Shown here in pieces: positions 1-7,090 of a stretch of DNA of 11,523 bases; position 1 is the first letter of the stretch; each line of letters begins with the position of its first letter. Source of the stretch: Chloroflexota bacterium (GTDB taxonomy: Bacteria > Chloroflexota > UBA6077 > CF-72). Location: assembly GCA_019247135.1 (NCBI GenBank), contig JAFAPL010000301.1, positions 1-11,523 on the forward strand, read 5' to 3'. The notes beneath the pieces are model-generated. The model searched no databases. It saw nothing but the letters and a program-made list of their open reading frames with translations, and had not been told where the DNA came from. The position numbers and the translations under genes are program-made.

Positions 1-51
1 GCCGCGCAACGCCATGTCATCTTCCAGGAGCAGCACTCGTGCGCGGCTCAT
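1..51 (-). CDS. Response regulator, N-terminal fragment (cut by window edge)
   Basis: Reading leftwards from an ATG at 51-49 the 17 visible codons give MSRARVLLLEDDMALRG. This is the first beta strand of a response-regulator receiver domain, ending in the acidic pair (E10, D11, D12) that binds Mg2+ near the phosphorylated Asp. The phospho-acceptor Asp and the output domain lie outside the window, so the subfamily (OmpR, NarL or NtrC type) cannot be told. A partner histidine kinase would be expected further left. The gene is divergent from the ArsR-type repressor, and the two share a 185-nt intergenic region. The receiver assignment rests on very few residues but the pattern is characteristic. 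Confidence 0.6.
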   Translation of the reverse strand, partial: MSRARVLLLEDDMALRG

Positions 52-105
52 CTGAGCAATGCGCCCTATTCCAAGCAAATGCGAAACAAAGAGTCAAATT
101 CCATC

Positions 106-141
106 GTTGCGCGGGCCCGCAACAGACGCCGGTGCCGGCGT
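106..141. promoter_or_regulatory. Two adjacent inverted repeats between divergent genes
   Basis: Positions 106-123 form GTTGCG(N6)CGCAAC-type symmetry with six paired bases on each side. Positions 126-141 form a perfect repeat, ACGCCGG-TG-CCGGCGT. Both lie in the 185-nt gap (52-236) between the response-regulator and ArsR-type starts, about 100-130 nt before the latter. They could be operator sites for either regulator or RNA hairpins in a leader. They do not resemble the AT-rich 12-2-12 operators of classical ArsR/SmtB proteins. I could not place a convincing -35/-10 pair in this gap. Confidence 0.35.
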
Positions 142-218
142 TACGAAGTTTGCCGAATTGGCACGGCGCTTGCGTTACGGCCAGCAACATTCTGCGATGC
201 GTCCGGATCTGGCCGACT

Positions 219-227
219 AAGGAGAGG
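219..227 (+). promoter_or_regulatory. Ribosome binding site fixing the ArsR-type start
   Basis: AAGGAGAGG lies 9 nt before the ATG at 237. It decides the start: the reading frame is open back to position 39, but the earlier in-frame ATG has no comparable site and would add a 66-residue tail unlike the family. Confidence 0.8.
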
Positions 228-236
228 CACCGAGAA

Positions 237-599
237 ATGGTTAGCCTGCAGTATCAGAACTCCCGGCTGACTGCTCCGCGCGTGCGCACAGCCCGCGATT
301 CGCTACTGAATGATGAAGCGACGACCTTGCTGCACCCGGTGCGGGGCCTTCTGTGCGAGCCGACGCGTACCCAGATCGTGCGTGTGCTCTCGGTGTCCCC
401 TTTGACCGTAGGCGAGCTCGCGGCCGCGCTCAAACGGAGTAAATCGGCGACCAGTCAGCATCTGCGCGTCCTGCGCGAGTGCGGGGTCGTCGCCTCCCAT
501 CGGCGCGGGCGATCGATCATCTACAGCCTGGTAACCAGTCCGATGCTCGACGCCGCGGTCGAGATGATCGACCGCGCAGCGACTATCGCCGCGGCCTAG
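237..599 (+). CDS. ArsR-family winged-helix transcriptional repressor
   Basis: A 120-residue protein with the ArsR/SmtB fold. Helices around residues 40-65 (PTRTQIVRVLSVSPLTVGEL) lead into a recognition helix at about 69-83 (KSATSQHLRVLRECG) and a wing at 84-98 (VVASHRRGRSIIYSL). Family members are homodimeric repressors that release DNA on binding a metal or another signal. The CxC metal site of classical ArsR is absent, and the only cysteines are C40 and C82, so the signal may be non-metal. The start is set by a strong ribosome binding site. Residues 1-30 are a leader with no recognised domain. No obvious target gene is adjacent: the divergent neighbour is a response regulator, and the downstream neighbour is a convergent lipoprotein gene. 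The two stop codons overlap in CTAG. The family call is firm; the target and inducer are unknown. Confidence 0.85.
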   Translation: MVSLQYQNSRLTAPRVRTARDSLLNDEATTLLHPVRGLLCEPTRTQIVRVLSVSPLTVGELAAALKRSKSATSQHLRVLRECGVVASHRRGRSIIYSLVTSPMLDAAVEMIDRAATIAAA

Positions 600-1168
600 G
601 CGCCGGGCACGCTGCAAACCGTCGCCGGGTCCACGCTCACGCCGGCCGCACTCAGCGTGGCGAACGTCTGCGCGGCCTGAGTCGTGATTTGCGGCTGAAC
701 TTGCGCGCACGCGCCGCGTAGCTGCGCGGTCATCCCGTATTGATCCCACATCTGTGCGCCCACGCGTGACAGAGGGGAACTCGCGTCGCGCGTCTGCAGA
801 GCGTCGAGCTGTGCACGCGCCTCATCCTCGTTCCCGCTAGCCAGGAGCGCGATCGCGCCGCGGAAGTAGGCGAAGTCAGTGATCGCAGTGGCAAGCTCTG
901 GCGCTTCGTTGGCAGGGGTGTTGGTCACGCGCTCATACAGCTGCGCCGCCGTGGCCAGGTCGCCCTGAGCGAAGGCTGTACTGGCGGCGTTCAGGACCTC
1001 TACACGTGAGGCACTGGCGGCAGGCGGCTGATTCGGTGCGGCTGTCGCCGCTGGAGGAGGCGAAGGAGGCGGAGGCGGAGGCGGCGACGCGCAAGCCGCC
1101 GCGCACAACAGTGCTACGAGCAGATACCGTGTTAGGCTCTCGACGGGTACGCGGTGGATCAGTCGCAC
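596..1168 (-). CDS. Predicted proline-rich lipoprotein with TPR-like region
   Basis: Read from GTG at 1168, this gives 190 residues. Residues 1-25 look like a lipoprotein signal peptide: an Arg-containing start, a hydrophobic LLVALL core, then A23-A24-A25-C26. The lipobox is weak because Ala replaces the usual Leu at -3. After C26 comes a Pro/Ala linker (about 28-52, seven Pro in a row), then a helical region (about 55-155) with TPR-like spacing of small and aromatic residues ([17 protein letters not shown]). Three Cys (C154, C185 and the lipid Cys) are present. I do not recognise a named family. The frame stays open upstream to 1402, but that part is antisense to lepA. No good ribosome binding site is visible. 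The 5' end overlaps the lepA start by 15 nt, and the 3' end overlaps the ArsR-type stop. Its role is probably at the outer face of the membrane, but this is a guess. Confidence 0.6.
   Translation of the reverse strand: MRLIHRVPVESLTRYLLVALLCAAACASPPPPPPPSPPPAATAAPNQPPAASASRVEVLNAASTAFAQGDLATAAQLYERVTNTPANEAPELATAITDFAYFRGAIALLASGNEDEARAQLDALQTRDASSPLSRVGAQMWDQYGMTAQLRGACAQVQPQITTQAAQTFATLSAAGVSVDPATVCSVPGA
1053..1084 (+). repeat. Purine-rich GGAGGC-type repeat upstream of lepA
   Basis: The plus strand has many GG pairs in a row, made of GGA/GGC units such as GGAGGC. On the other strand this codes for the proline run of the lipoprotein. It lies 70-100 nt upstream of the lepA start, so in a lepA transcript it would be a G-rich leader with two-quartet G-quadruplex potential and several Shine-Dalgarno-like GGAGG motifs. 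Confidence 0.5.
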
Positions 1169-2953
1169 ATCCGCAACTTCGTCATCATCGCGCATATCGA
1201 CCACGGTAAATCGACGCTCGCCGACCGACTTCTCGAACGCACGGGCACTCTGGCGCAGCGCCAGATGATGGAACAGGTGCTCGACGCGATGGACCTCGAG
1301 CGCGAGAAGGGCATCACGATCAAAGCCAAGGCCGTGCGCATGCAATACCGCGCTGCCGACGGTGAGCTGTACCAGCTGAACCTGATCGATACGCCCGGAC
1401 ACGTCGACTTCACCTACGAAGTGTCGCGCGCGCTGGCCGCCTGCGAGGGCGCGCTGCTAGTGGTGGATGCAGCCCAGGGTGTCGAAGCGCAAACGCTGGC
1501 GAATGTGTATCTGGCGGTCGAGCACGACCTCGAGATCGTGCCGATCATCAACAAGATCGACCTGCCGAGCGCACAGCCTGAGATGGTTCGCGAGGAGATC
1601 GAGCGCGTTGTCGGCCTGCCTGGCGAAGACTGCATCCTCGCGTCTGCCAAGGAAGGCATCGGCATCGACGACATCCTCGAAGCCGTCGTGCGTCGTATTC
1701 CTCCGCCGAAGGGCGACCACGACGCGCCTCTGCGCGCGCTGATCTTCGACTCTCACTACGACGCCTACAAGGGTGTGATCGCCTATTGCCGCTTCATGGA
1801 TGGTGCTCTCTCGAGTGGGAGTGGCGTGCGCATGATGTCGAACGACGTCCGAGCCGAGGCCCTGGAGATCGGCATCTTTCATCCAGCCATGCTGGCCGTC
1901 GACTGCCTCGAAGCCGGTGAGGTGGGCTACGTCGCGACTGGGCTGAAAGACGTGCGCGACGTCAGGGTTGGCGACACGATCACGACGCAGGCGCGACCGG
2001 CCGAAGAGCCGCTGGCAGGTTATCGACCCGCCAAGTCGATGGTGTTCGCCGGGCTGTATCCAACCAATGGTGATGAATACCCATTGCTACGGGAAGCGCT
2101 CGAGCGACTCAAACTGAATGACGCGTCGCTGATCTACGAGCCCGAAAGCTCTGTCGCGCTCGGTTTTGGGTTCCGTTGCGGTTTCCTGGGCATGCTGCAC
2201 ATGGAGATCATCCGCGAGCGACTCGAACGCGAGTATTCGCTCGAGCTGCTGATCACCGCGCCTAGCGTCGAGTACCACGTTTTCATGCACGACGGGTCCG
2301 TCAAGCTGGTCGAGAATCCTGCCGAGCTCCCGCAGCCCGGCACGTTCGACCGCGTCGAAGAGCCGTGGGTCGATCTGTCGATCATTTCGCCGAGTCGGTA
2401 CATCGGCGCGATCATGGACCTGGTCCAGGCGCGACGTGGCGCGTTCGGCAAGATGGATTTCGTCGACGAGCAGCGCGTGCTGCTGACGTACCAGATGCCG
2501 CTGGGCGAGCTGATCGTGGACTTCTACGATCAGCTGAAGACGCGCACACAGGGCTACGCCAGCCTCGACTACCACTACGCCGACTACCGCGACGCAGACC
2601 TGGTCAAGCTGGACGTGCTCGTCAACGCCCAGCCGGTGGATGCGCTGAGCATGATCATCCACCGCGACAAGGCGTACCACCAGGGTCGCGCGCTGATCGA
2701 CAAGCTGCGCCAGTTGATCCCGCGTCAGATGTTCGACGTACCGCTGCAGGCGGCGATCGGCGGCAAGATCATCGCGCGCGAGACGATCCGTGCGATGCGC
2801 AAGAACGTGCTGGCAAAGTGCTACGGCGGTGACGTGACACGCAAGCGCAAGCTGCTGGAGAAGCAAGCCGAAGGCAAGAAGCGGATGAAGCGACTTGGCC
2901 AGGTGGAGATCCCGCAGGAGGCGTTCATGGCCGTGCTGTCACTGCGCGACTGA
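1154..2953 (+). CDS. lepA: Elongation factor 4 (LepA), ribosomal GTPase
   Basis: A full-length 599-residue LepA/EF4, a translational GTPase that binds the 70S ribosome and promotes back-translocation or ribosome assembly and initiation. G1 is AHIDHGKS (13-20), the switch-I Thr is in GITIK (53-57), G3 is DTPGH (79-83), G4 is NKID (133-136) and G5 is SAK (164-166). Domain II follows (about 190-280), then the EF-G-like domain III and V region and the LepA-specific C-terminal domain, rich in basic residues near the end ([19 protein letters not shown]). The start is GTG at 1154, because MDQSHIRNF is the usual family N-terminus. The ribosome binding site is weak. The promoter must lie inside the antisense lipoprotein gene. 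queG follows after 3 nt and is probably cotranscribed. The identification is secure. Confidence 0.97.
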   Translation: MDQSHIRNFVIIAHIDHGKSTLADRLLERTGTLAQRQMMEQVLDAMDLEREKGITIKAKAVRMQYRAADGELYQLNLIDTPGHVDFTYEVSRALAACEGALLVVDAAQGVEAQTLANVYLAVEHDLEIVPIINKIDLPSAQPEMVREEIERVVGLPGEDCILASAKEGIGIDDILEAVVRRIPPPKGDHDAPLRALIFDSHYDAYKGVIAYCRFMDGALSSGSGVRMMSNDVRAEALEIGIFHPAMLAVDCLEAGEVGYVATGLKDVRDVRVGDTITTQARPAEEPLAGYRPAKSMVFAGLYPTNGDEYPLLREALERLKLNDASLIYEPESSVALGFGFRCGFLGMLHMEIIRERLEREYSLELLITAPSVEYHVFMHDGSVKLVENPAELPQPGTFDRVEEPWVDLSIISPSRYIGAIMDLVQARRGAFGKMDFVDEQRVLLTYQMPLGELIVDFYDQLKTRTQGYASLDYHYADYRDADLVKLDVLVNAQPVDALSMIIHRDKAYHQGRALIDKLRQLIPRQMFDVPLQAAIGGKIIARETIRAMRKNVLAKCYGGDVTRKRKLLEKQAEGKKRMKRLGQVEIPQEAFMAVLSLRD

Positions 2954-2956
2954 TCG

Positions 2957-3988
2957 ATGTCTCTGACAGCAGAGCTGAAGAGCTTTGCACGCTCGCTCGG
3001 GTTTCACCTGATCGGCGTGACTTCGCCCGCTCCGTTCGAGCAAGCGCAACTCGACATAACTCGCTGGCTGAGCGAGGGTCACCAGGGCGAGATGGGCTGG
3101 CTCAACGAAGCGCGAACGCGACTTGCGACCCATCCCGACGAGCTGCTGCCCGACGCCAGGTCGCTGGTGGTGCTGGGTGTCTCGTATCGAACTGAGGAGC
3201 CGCCGCCTGGCGAACCATTGCGCGGTCGTGTGGCGCGGTACGCCTGGGGCGGCGACTACCACGACGTGATGAAGCAACGTCTCCGCGAGCTTTCAGAGTT
3301 TCTGACTCGCCGAGTCGAACACCCGGTGCGCTCGCGCGCGTTCGTCGACTCAGGGCCGCTGGTGGAACGCGACGCGGCAGTTCGGGCGGGACTGGGCTTT
3401 CGGGGTAAGAACACGAACCTTCTGACGCCGATCGGTTCGTACGTCTTCCTCGGTGCGCTTCTCACGGACGTGGCGCTCGAGTTTGACGAACCGCTCGCGA
3501 AAGACTGCGGGAGTTGCCGCCTGTGCCTGGATGCGTGCCCGACCTCGGCGCTCGATGAGCCGTATCACCTCGCGGCGGAGCGCTGCATCGCCTATTTGAC
3601 GATCGAGCATCGCGGTCCGATCGACGAAGAGCTGCGGCCGTTGATGGGTGACTGGGTGTTTGGCTGCGACATCTGTCAGGAGGTCTGCCCATACAACGCC
3701 AGCACGCGCGCCAGGCCGCGCGGTTGGGCGGAATTCGAGCCGCGCCCGGGCATCGGCACTTCGCTCGAGCTGCCAGCGTTGCTGTCCATCGACGACGAGG
3801 GCTTTCGGCAGACGTTCCGCGGCTCGCCCATCAAGCGCGCCAAACGTCGCGGCCTGGCTCGAAACGCCGCAATCGCGCTTGCGAATAGCGACTCGCCAGA
3901 CGCGGACGACTTGGTACGAGCAGCCGCGCAGCATGACGAGCCGCTGGTGCGTGAAGCAGCTGAGTGGGCCGTCAGCCGCTTGCACTAA
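2957..3988 (+). CDS. queG: Epoxyqueuosine reductase QueG
   Basis: This enzyme catalyses the last step of queuosine synthesis, the cobalamin-dependent reduction of epoxyqueuosine to queuosine at the tRNA wobble base, in the cytoplasm. The protein has 343 residues. It holds two [4Fe-4S] sets: C184-x2-C187-x2-C190-x3-C194 ([11 protein letters not shown]) and C210 with C237-x2-C240-x3-C244 (CDICQEVC). D131 in [11 protein letters not shown] fits the conserved acid of the active site. Residues about 290-343 form a HEAT-like helical end ([18 protein letters not shown]), as in QueG. The gene starts at ATG 2957, only 3 nt after lepA, with no clear ribosome binding site, which suggests translational coupling. 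No other queuosine gene is in the window, so the organism may salvage queuine or carry them elsewhere. The 3' end overlaps the convergent sigma-factor gene by 17 nt. Confidence 0.95.
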   Translation: MSLTAELKSFARSLGFHLIGVTSPAPFEQAQLDITRWLSEGHQGEMGWLNEARTRLATHPDELLPDARSLVVLGVSYRTEEPPPGEPLRGRVARYAWGGDYHDVMKQRLRELSEFLTRRVEHPVRSRAFVDSGPLVERDAAVRAGLGFRGKNTNLLTPIGSYVFLGALLTDVALEFDEPLAKDCGSCRLCLDACPTSALDEPYHLAAERCIAYLTIEHRGPIDEELRPLMGDWVFGCDICQEVCPYNASTRARPRGWAEFEPRPGIGTSLELPALLSIDDEGFRQTFRGSPIKRAKRRGLARNAAIALANSDSPDADDLVRAAAQHDEPLVREAAEWAVSRLH

Positions 3989-5195
3989 CCGCGGCGCGCT
4001 GGCGGCGCAGAAACTCACGTTCGACGGTGTTGTCGGTGCATTGCAGCGCTACGTCGTATGCTGCGACGGCCTCGCTGGCACGGCCGAGTCTGCGTAACAG
4101 GTCGGCGCGGACCGCATGAAAGACGTGGTACCGGTCGAGCACGAGCCCATCAATCAGGGCGAGCGCAGATTGCGGGCCCTCCACCTCGGCGATAGCGACC
4201 GCGCGGTTGAGCGCAACGATCGGGGTGGGCGTGAACGCAAGCAGCTGGTCGTACAGCTGCACGATTTGACGCCAGTCCGTAGCGTCCGCGGTGGCGGCGT
4301 CGCCGTGCACCGCGTTGATCGCCGCCTGAATCTGATATGGGCCTGGTCGATTGATGCGTAGACAGCGTCGAACGAGCGCCTGGCCGTCGCCGATCAGTTG
4401 TGTGTTCCAGAGCCGGCGGTCCTGCCGCCGGAGCTGGACGAACTCGCCGGCCGCATTGCTGCGCGCCGACCCCCTCGCTTCGATCAGGAGCATTAGCGCC
4501 AGCAAGCCCATGACTTCCGGCTCGTCGGGCATCAGCTCGAGCAGGAGGCGAGCCAGTCGGATCGCTTCGAGGCACAAATCCTCGCGTACAAGTTGATCGC
4601 CGGAACTGGCTGTGTAGCCCTCGTTGAAGATCAGATAGATCACGGCCAGGACGCCGCCGAGCCGTTGCGGCAGCTCGGCCTCGCTCGGGACGCGATAGGG
4701 GATATGCGCGTCGCGAATCTTGCCTTTGGCGCGTACGATGCGCTGTGCCATCGTAGGCTCCGGGACCAGAAACGCTCGCGCGATTTCGGGCGTGCTGAGC
4801 CCGCCGAGAAGCCGCAGCGTGAGCGCCACCTGAGCGGCCGTGCCAAGCGCCGGGTGGCAGCACGTGAAGATCAATCGCAAGCGGTCGTCCTGCACGCTCG
4901 GTAAGTCCTCGTCAACTGAGTGCTGGTCGTCGCGCGAGGCGTCCAGCAGTAGCGTCGCCTGCGCGTGGCGTTCCCGACGCGACGCGTCGCGGCGGAGGCG
5001 ATTGATCATTCGATTCCGAGCCGTCGTGATGATCCAGGCGGCAGGGCTGGCCGGCACACCGTCAGCCGGCCAGCGCTGCAGCGCAATCGTGAATGCTTCT
5101 TGCACCGCCTCTTCGGCGGTATCGATATCGCCGAAGTAGCGGGTCAGCACCGCGACTGCTCGCCCGTATTCGTCGCGGAAAATGCGCTCGATCAA
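3972..5195 (-). CDS. ECF42-type RNA polymerase sigma factor with C-terminal TPR-like extension
   Basis: A 407-residue extracytoplasmic-function sigma factor, about twice the usual ECF length. Sigma region 2 spans about 5-70 ([37 protein letters not shown]) and region 4 about 105-160 ([20 protein letters not shown]). Residues 180-407 form the extension typical of group ECF42 (DUF6596 plus TPR-like), with its signatures [39 protein letters not shown] and [11 protein letters not shown]. In ECF42 there is no anti-sigma factor and the extension is needed for activity. The start is TTG at 5195, overlapping the TGA of the DGPF gene by 4 nt (TTGA); the next in-frame ATG falls inside region 2, too late. 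The gene is the last of a three-gene operon, and the DGPF partner is the known hallmark of the group. Its 3' end overlaps queG. The family call is firm; the signal is unknown. Confidence 0.93.
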   Translation of the reverse strand: MIERIFRDEYGRAVAVLTRYFGDIDTAEEAVQEAFTIALQRWPADGVPASPAAWIITTARNRMINRLRRDASRRERHAQATLLLDASRDDQHSVDEDLPSVQDDRLRLIFTCCHPALGTAAQVALTLRLLGGLSTPEIARAFLVPEPTMAQRIVRAKGKIRDAHIPYRVPSEAELPQRLGGVLAVIYLIFNEGYTASSGDQLVREDLCLEAIRLARLLLELMPDEPEVMGLLALMLLIEARGSARSNAAGEFVQLRRQDRRLWNTQLIGDGQALVRRCLRINRPGPYQIQAAINAVHGDAATADATDWRQIVQLYDQLLAFTPTPIVALNRAVAIAEVEGPQSALALIDGLVLDRYHVFHAVRADLLRRLGRASEAVAAYDVALQCTDNTVEREFLRRQRAAVSASG

Positions 5196-5566
5196 GCCTG
5201 TCGGTCGTCCTGGAACGGCCGAACTTCGATGGGCAGCGAATCACTCCCGCTGCCAAGCGCGCTCGCGAGCTTGTGCGCCCAGGTCAGTGCCGAATCGAGA
5301 TCAGCAGCGTCGACAATCAGAAACCCGCCGATGTGTTCCTTGCCTTCGGTGTATGGGCCGTCGGTCAGGAGCATTTCGCCGCGCTGCAGGCGCACCACCG
5401 TGGCTGTAGACGGAGAATGCAGCGCCCCGTTGAAAACCCACGCGCCTGTAGCTTTCGCGTCGTCGACGACGGCGTTCACGTTGGCCATGATCTCGCCCAT
5501 ACGCGCCATGACCTCGGGTGGCGGCGGCTCGTCGGGCTGGTAGATGCTCAACAGATACTGTGGCAT
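5192..5566 (-). CDS. DGPF-motif / YciI-like protein (ECF42-associated)
   Basis: A 124-residue soluble protein with the motif [14 protein letters not shown] at residues 69-82 (family DGPF, YCII-related) and a typical opening, [17 protein letters not shown]-like domains are small ferredoxin-like alpha/beta folds; the biochemical role of DGPF members is not known. They are consistently encoded beside ECF42 sigma factors and are known regulatory targets of them in Streptomyces. The start is ATG at 5566, chosen because GGGAGG lies 10 nt upstream; an ATG at 5587 has no such site and would add seven residues unlike the family. The gene begins 4 nt after the SMP-30-like stop and overlaps the sigma-factor start by 4 nt, so translation of the three is probably coupled. 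Confidence 0.9.
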   Translation of the reverse strand: MPQYLLSIYQPDEPPPPEVMARMGEIMANVNAVVDDAKATGAWVFNGALHSPSTATVVRLQRGEMLLTDGPYTEGKEHIGGFLIVDAADLDSALTWAHKLASALGSGSDSLPIEVRPFQDDRQA

Positions 5567-5570
5567 TGGG

Positions 5571-6428
5571 TCATGGCCTCCCAGCATGCGGCGCGGGCGC
5601 GTGGGTTGTCAGCACGCGGCCCGTCGTCGCAGCGAACATCGCGGCCGCATTCTCGACACCGCGCCACTCAGCAACAAGCATGAACAGCGTCTGGCCGTCG
5701 TCGCCGCCGAGCATACAGGCGAAGCAGAAGTCGTCAAGGTCGATGCGCTGGAGCAGTTTTCCGCCGTCGGCAACACGCGAGCAACCAGGTCGACCGTCAA
5801 CGAATGCCGAGGTCCAGATCGCGCCCTCACGGTCCAGGCAGATGCCATCCCCGCCCTGACCTAACTCGGCGAACACACGCCGGTTCGTCAGCGTGCCATC
5901 AGGCTGGATGTCAAAGGCGGTTAGCCTGGCCCTGAACGACTCGGTGACAACCAGGGTCTTGCTGTCGGGTGTTACCACCATACCGTTTGGAAAATGGATG
6001 TCGTCGGCGACTTGCTGCACGGATCCGTCCGGCTTGACGAGCGCCACGACACCTGGCACGAACGGCTCGCCCGGCGCGAATTTGTAGTCGCTCCCGTTGA
6101 CGTAAGTGTTGCCGCGACCGTCGACGACGATCTCATTCCAGCCACTTGCGAACGCGCTGAGATCAGCGTGCAGCGTGAATTTACCGTCCGTCTGCTGGCG
6201 CAGGAGTTGGGCCTCCTGGCCTGAAACGACGAGCAGACTGCCATCAGGCAACCAATCGAAGCAGTACGGAACCGTCGTGGGCACCCGCACCATGACCTCG
6301 CTCTGGCCTTCCGCGTCGACGGCCACGATCTCTCCGGTGCCCCAGTTCGCGAGCCACAATCGCCCGTCGTGCCAACGCGGCGACTCGCCGACGTGAAGCC
6401 CCTCGAGCAGCGTTCTCGGCTCAGTCAA
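5571..6428 (-). CDS. SMP-30/gluconolactonase/LRE-family protein
   Basis: A 285-residue six-bladed beta-propeller of the SMP-30 family, which hydrolyses sugar lactones or other cyclic esters using one divalent metal. Family metal ligands are visible: E15 (GESPRWHDGRLW), N148 (FPNGMVVTPD) and D194 (GGDGICLDREGAIW). N98 (GWNEIVVDGRGNTYV) fits the conserved substrate-side Asn. No signal peptide is present, so it is cytoplasmic. The C-terminal 20 residues (RVLTTHAPAPHAGRP) look like a short tail. The start is TTG at 6428 because AGGAGG lies 8 nt before it and no other start is in frame upstream of a TAG. It is the first gene of the operon with the DGPF protein and ECF42 sigma factor. Substrate cannot be told from sequence. 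Having an SMP-30 enzyme in an ECF42 operon suggests that it is an output of the regulator. Confidence 0.92.
   Translation of the reverse strand: MTEPRTLLEGLHVGESPRWHDGRLWLANWGTGEIVAVDAEGQSEVMVRVPTTVPYCFDWLPDGSLLVVSGQEAQLLRQQTDGKFTLHADLSAFASGWNEIVVDGRGNTYVNGSDYKFAPGEPFVPGVVALVKPDGSVQQVADDIHFPNGMVVTPDSKTLVVTESFRARLTAFDIQPDGTLTNRRVFAELGQGGDGICLDREGAIWTSAFVDGRPGCSRVADGGKLLQRIDLDDFCFACMLGGDDGQTLFMLVAEWRGVENAAAMFAATTGRVLTTHAPAPHAGRP
5577..5582 (-). promoter_or_regulatory. Ribosome binding site for the DGPF gene
   Basis: GGGAGG on the minus strand, 10 nt before ATG 5566. It lies inside the last codons of the SMP-30-like gene, which fits coupled translation, and it decides the DGPF start. Confidence 0.75.
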
Positions 6429-6436
6429 TTTCCTGT

Positions 6437-6442
6437 CCTCCT
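6437..6442 (-). promoter_or_regulatory. Ribosome binding site for the SMP-30-like gene (TTG start)
   Basis: AGGAGG, a full anti-16S complement, lies 8 nt before the TTG at 6428. A second AGGAGG is found 15 nt further upstream (6452-6457). Confidence 0.8.
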
Positions 6443-6458
6443 GTCTGCATACCTCCTA

Positions 6459-6485
6459 GACAGTTGGACAACGCCGAAATCGACA
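6459..6485 (-). promoter_or_regulatory. Candidate ECF42 promoter (autoregulation)
   Basis: On the minus strand TGTCGA (6485-6480) is followed after 16 nt by CTGTC (6463-6459). I recall the ECF42 consensus as TGTCGA at -35 and a short CG(A/T)C at -10. The -35 match is exact, while the -10 fits only partly (GTC). The spacing and the 25-35 nt distance to the ribosome binding site and TTG start fit a real promoter. TGTCGA also occurs by chance in several coding regions here, so position rather than the motif alone is the argument. If real, the sigma factor controls its own operon. Confidence 0.55.
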
Positions 6486-6524
6486 CCGCCGGCGCGGTCC
6501 TTTTCGAGATTTAGCTTGTGAGGC

Positions 6525-6923
6525 TTACGCCGCCGCCCGTGGTGCGTGGCTCGGAGCGGCACGGCTGCGCGCCAGATAGGCGGCGATCACTCCGCGTAGC
6601 TCCTGGTTGTGTGTCGCGGTCTCGATCAGCCGATGCGCGACCACGGAGGTCGGGTCATTGGCTGGCAGACAGTACCGCGTCTCGCCGGGCTCACCAGACC
6701 TCGAAACCTCGATCACCCCTTCGGCTGCGAGCTCCGCCATCGCGGACGCGAGCTCGAGCGGTGGCCTGTGCGTCGCGCGGGCGAGGTCTGCCTCGCGTAC
6801 CCACTCCCCGTTATGGCTCTCCAGAACGCGTAACGCCTCCCACTTCAACGGAGAAGTGATGTGGCATTTGACAAAGGCCAGTAAGGCTGGATCGAGCTGC
6901 TCGATGCCTGGTGTATAGAGCAT
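6525..6923 (-). CDS. Small winged-helix DNA-binding protein
   Basis: A 132-residue protein that reads as a winged helix. Helices at about 25-37 (PLKWEALRVLESH) and 41-51 (WVREADLARAT) are followed by a probable recognition helix at 55-70 (PLELASAMAELAAEGVI) and a wing (71-86, EVSRSGEPGETRYCL). A C-terminal helix (about 92-122) may dimerise. It resembles TrmB/MarR-like regulators in outline, but I cannot name a family. The start is ATG 6923, with GTGAGG six nt upstream; GTG at 6935 is in frame but would use up that site. The last residues (RAAPSHAPRAAA) are low-complexity. It stands alone, upstream of and on the same strand as the SMP-30/DGPF/sigma operon, 96 nt away, and could regulate that operon or its own expression. 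An inverted repeat lies just upstream. Confidence 0.7.
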   Translation of the reverse strand: MLYTPGIEQLDPALLAFVKCHITSPLKWEALRVLESHNGEWVREADLARATHRPPLELASAMAELAAEGVIEVSRSGEPGETRYCLPANDPTSVVAHRLIETATHNQELRGVIAAYLARSRAAPSHAPRAAA

Positions 6924-6960
6924 GTATTGCCTCACATCGTCGTGAACGGCAGATGATGAA

Positions 6961-6978
6961 GTGGTCGACGGTGACCAC
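6961..6978. promoter_or_regulatory. Inverted repeat upstream of the winged-helix gene
   Basis: GTGGTC-N6-GACCAC, with perfect 6-bp arms, centred about 46 nt upstream of ATG 6923 on the minus strand. Position and symmetry fit an operator for a dimeric regulator, perhaps the winged-helix protein itself. No T-tract follows, so it is not a terminator. Confidence 0.45.
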
Positions 6979-7090
6979 CCCCGATCACTCTAACGCACGA
7001 CCAATGCCATGAGAACAATAAGCCCGCTCAAGAATCGTCGAGGCGCGGTAGAGAGCTCGTTTACGGCACAAACACATTGACCGAGTTTTT

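Noticed and set aside
39..236. Upstream extension of the ArsR-type frame
   Set aside because: Weak start context and no family resemblance; the AAGGAGAGG before 237 decides the start. It would also run over the response-regulator start.
1169..1402. Extension of the lipoprotein reading frame into lepA antisense
   Set aside because: The frame is open, but it covers the conserved start of lepA and would place 78 residues before the signal sequence.
2087..2866. Long minus-strand open frame inside lepA
   Set aside because: Antisense to a conserved gene; composition (many His, Asp, Arg, Leu) is that expected of a GC-rich shadow frame.
5192..5587. DGPF start at ATG 5587
   Set aside because: No ribosome binding site, and it adds MLGGHDP, which is absent from typical family starts; GGGAGG favours ATG 5566.
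5653..5658. Second TGTCGA (minus) about 90 nt before the DGPF start
   Set aside because: It lies in SMP-30 coding sequence, no -10 follows at the right distance, and TGTCGA is common in this GC-rich DNA (also in lepA).
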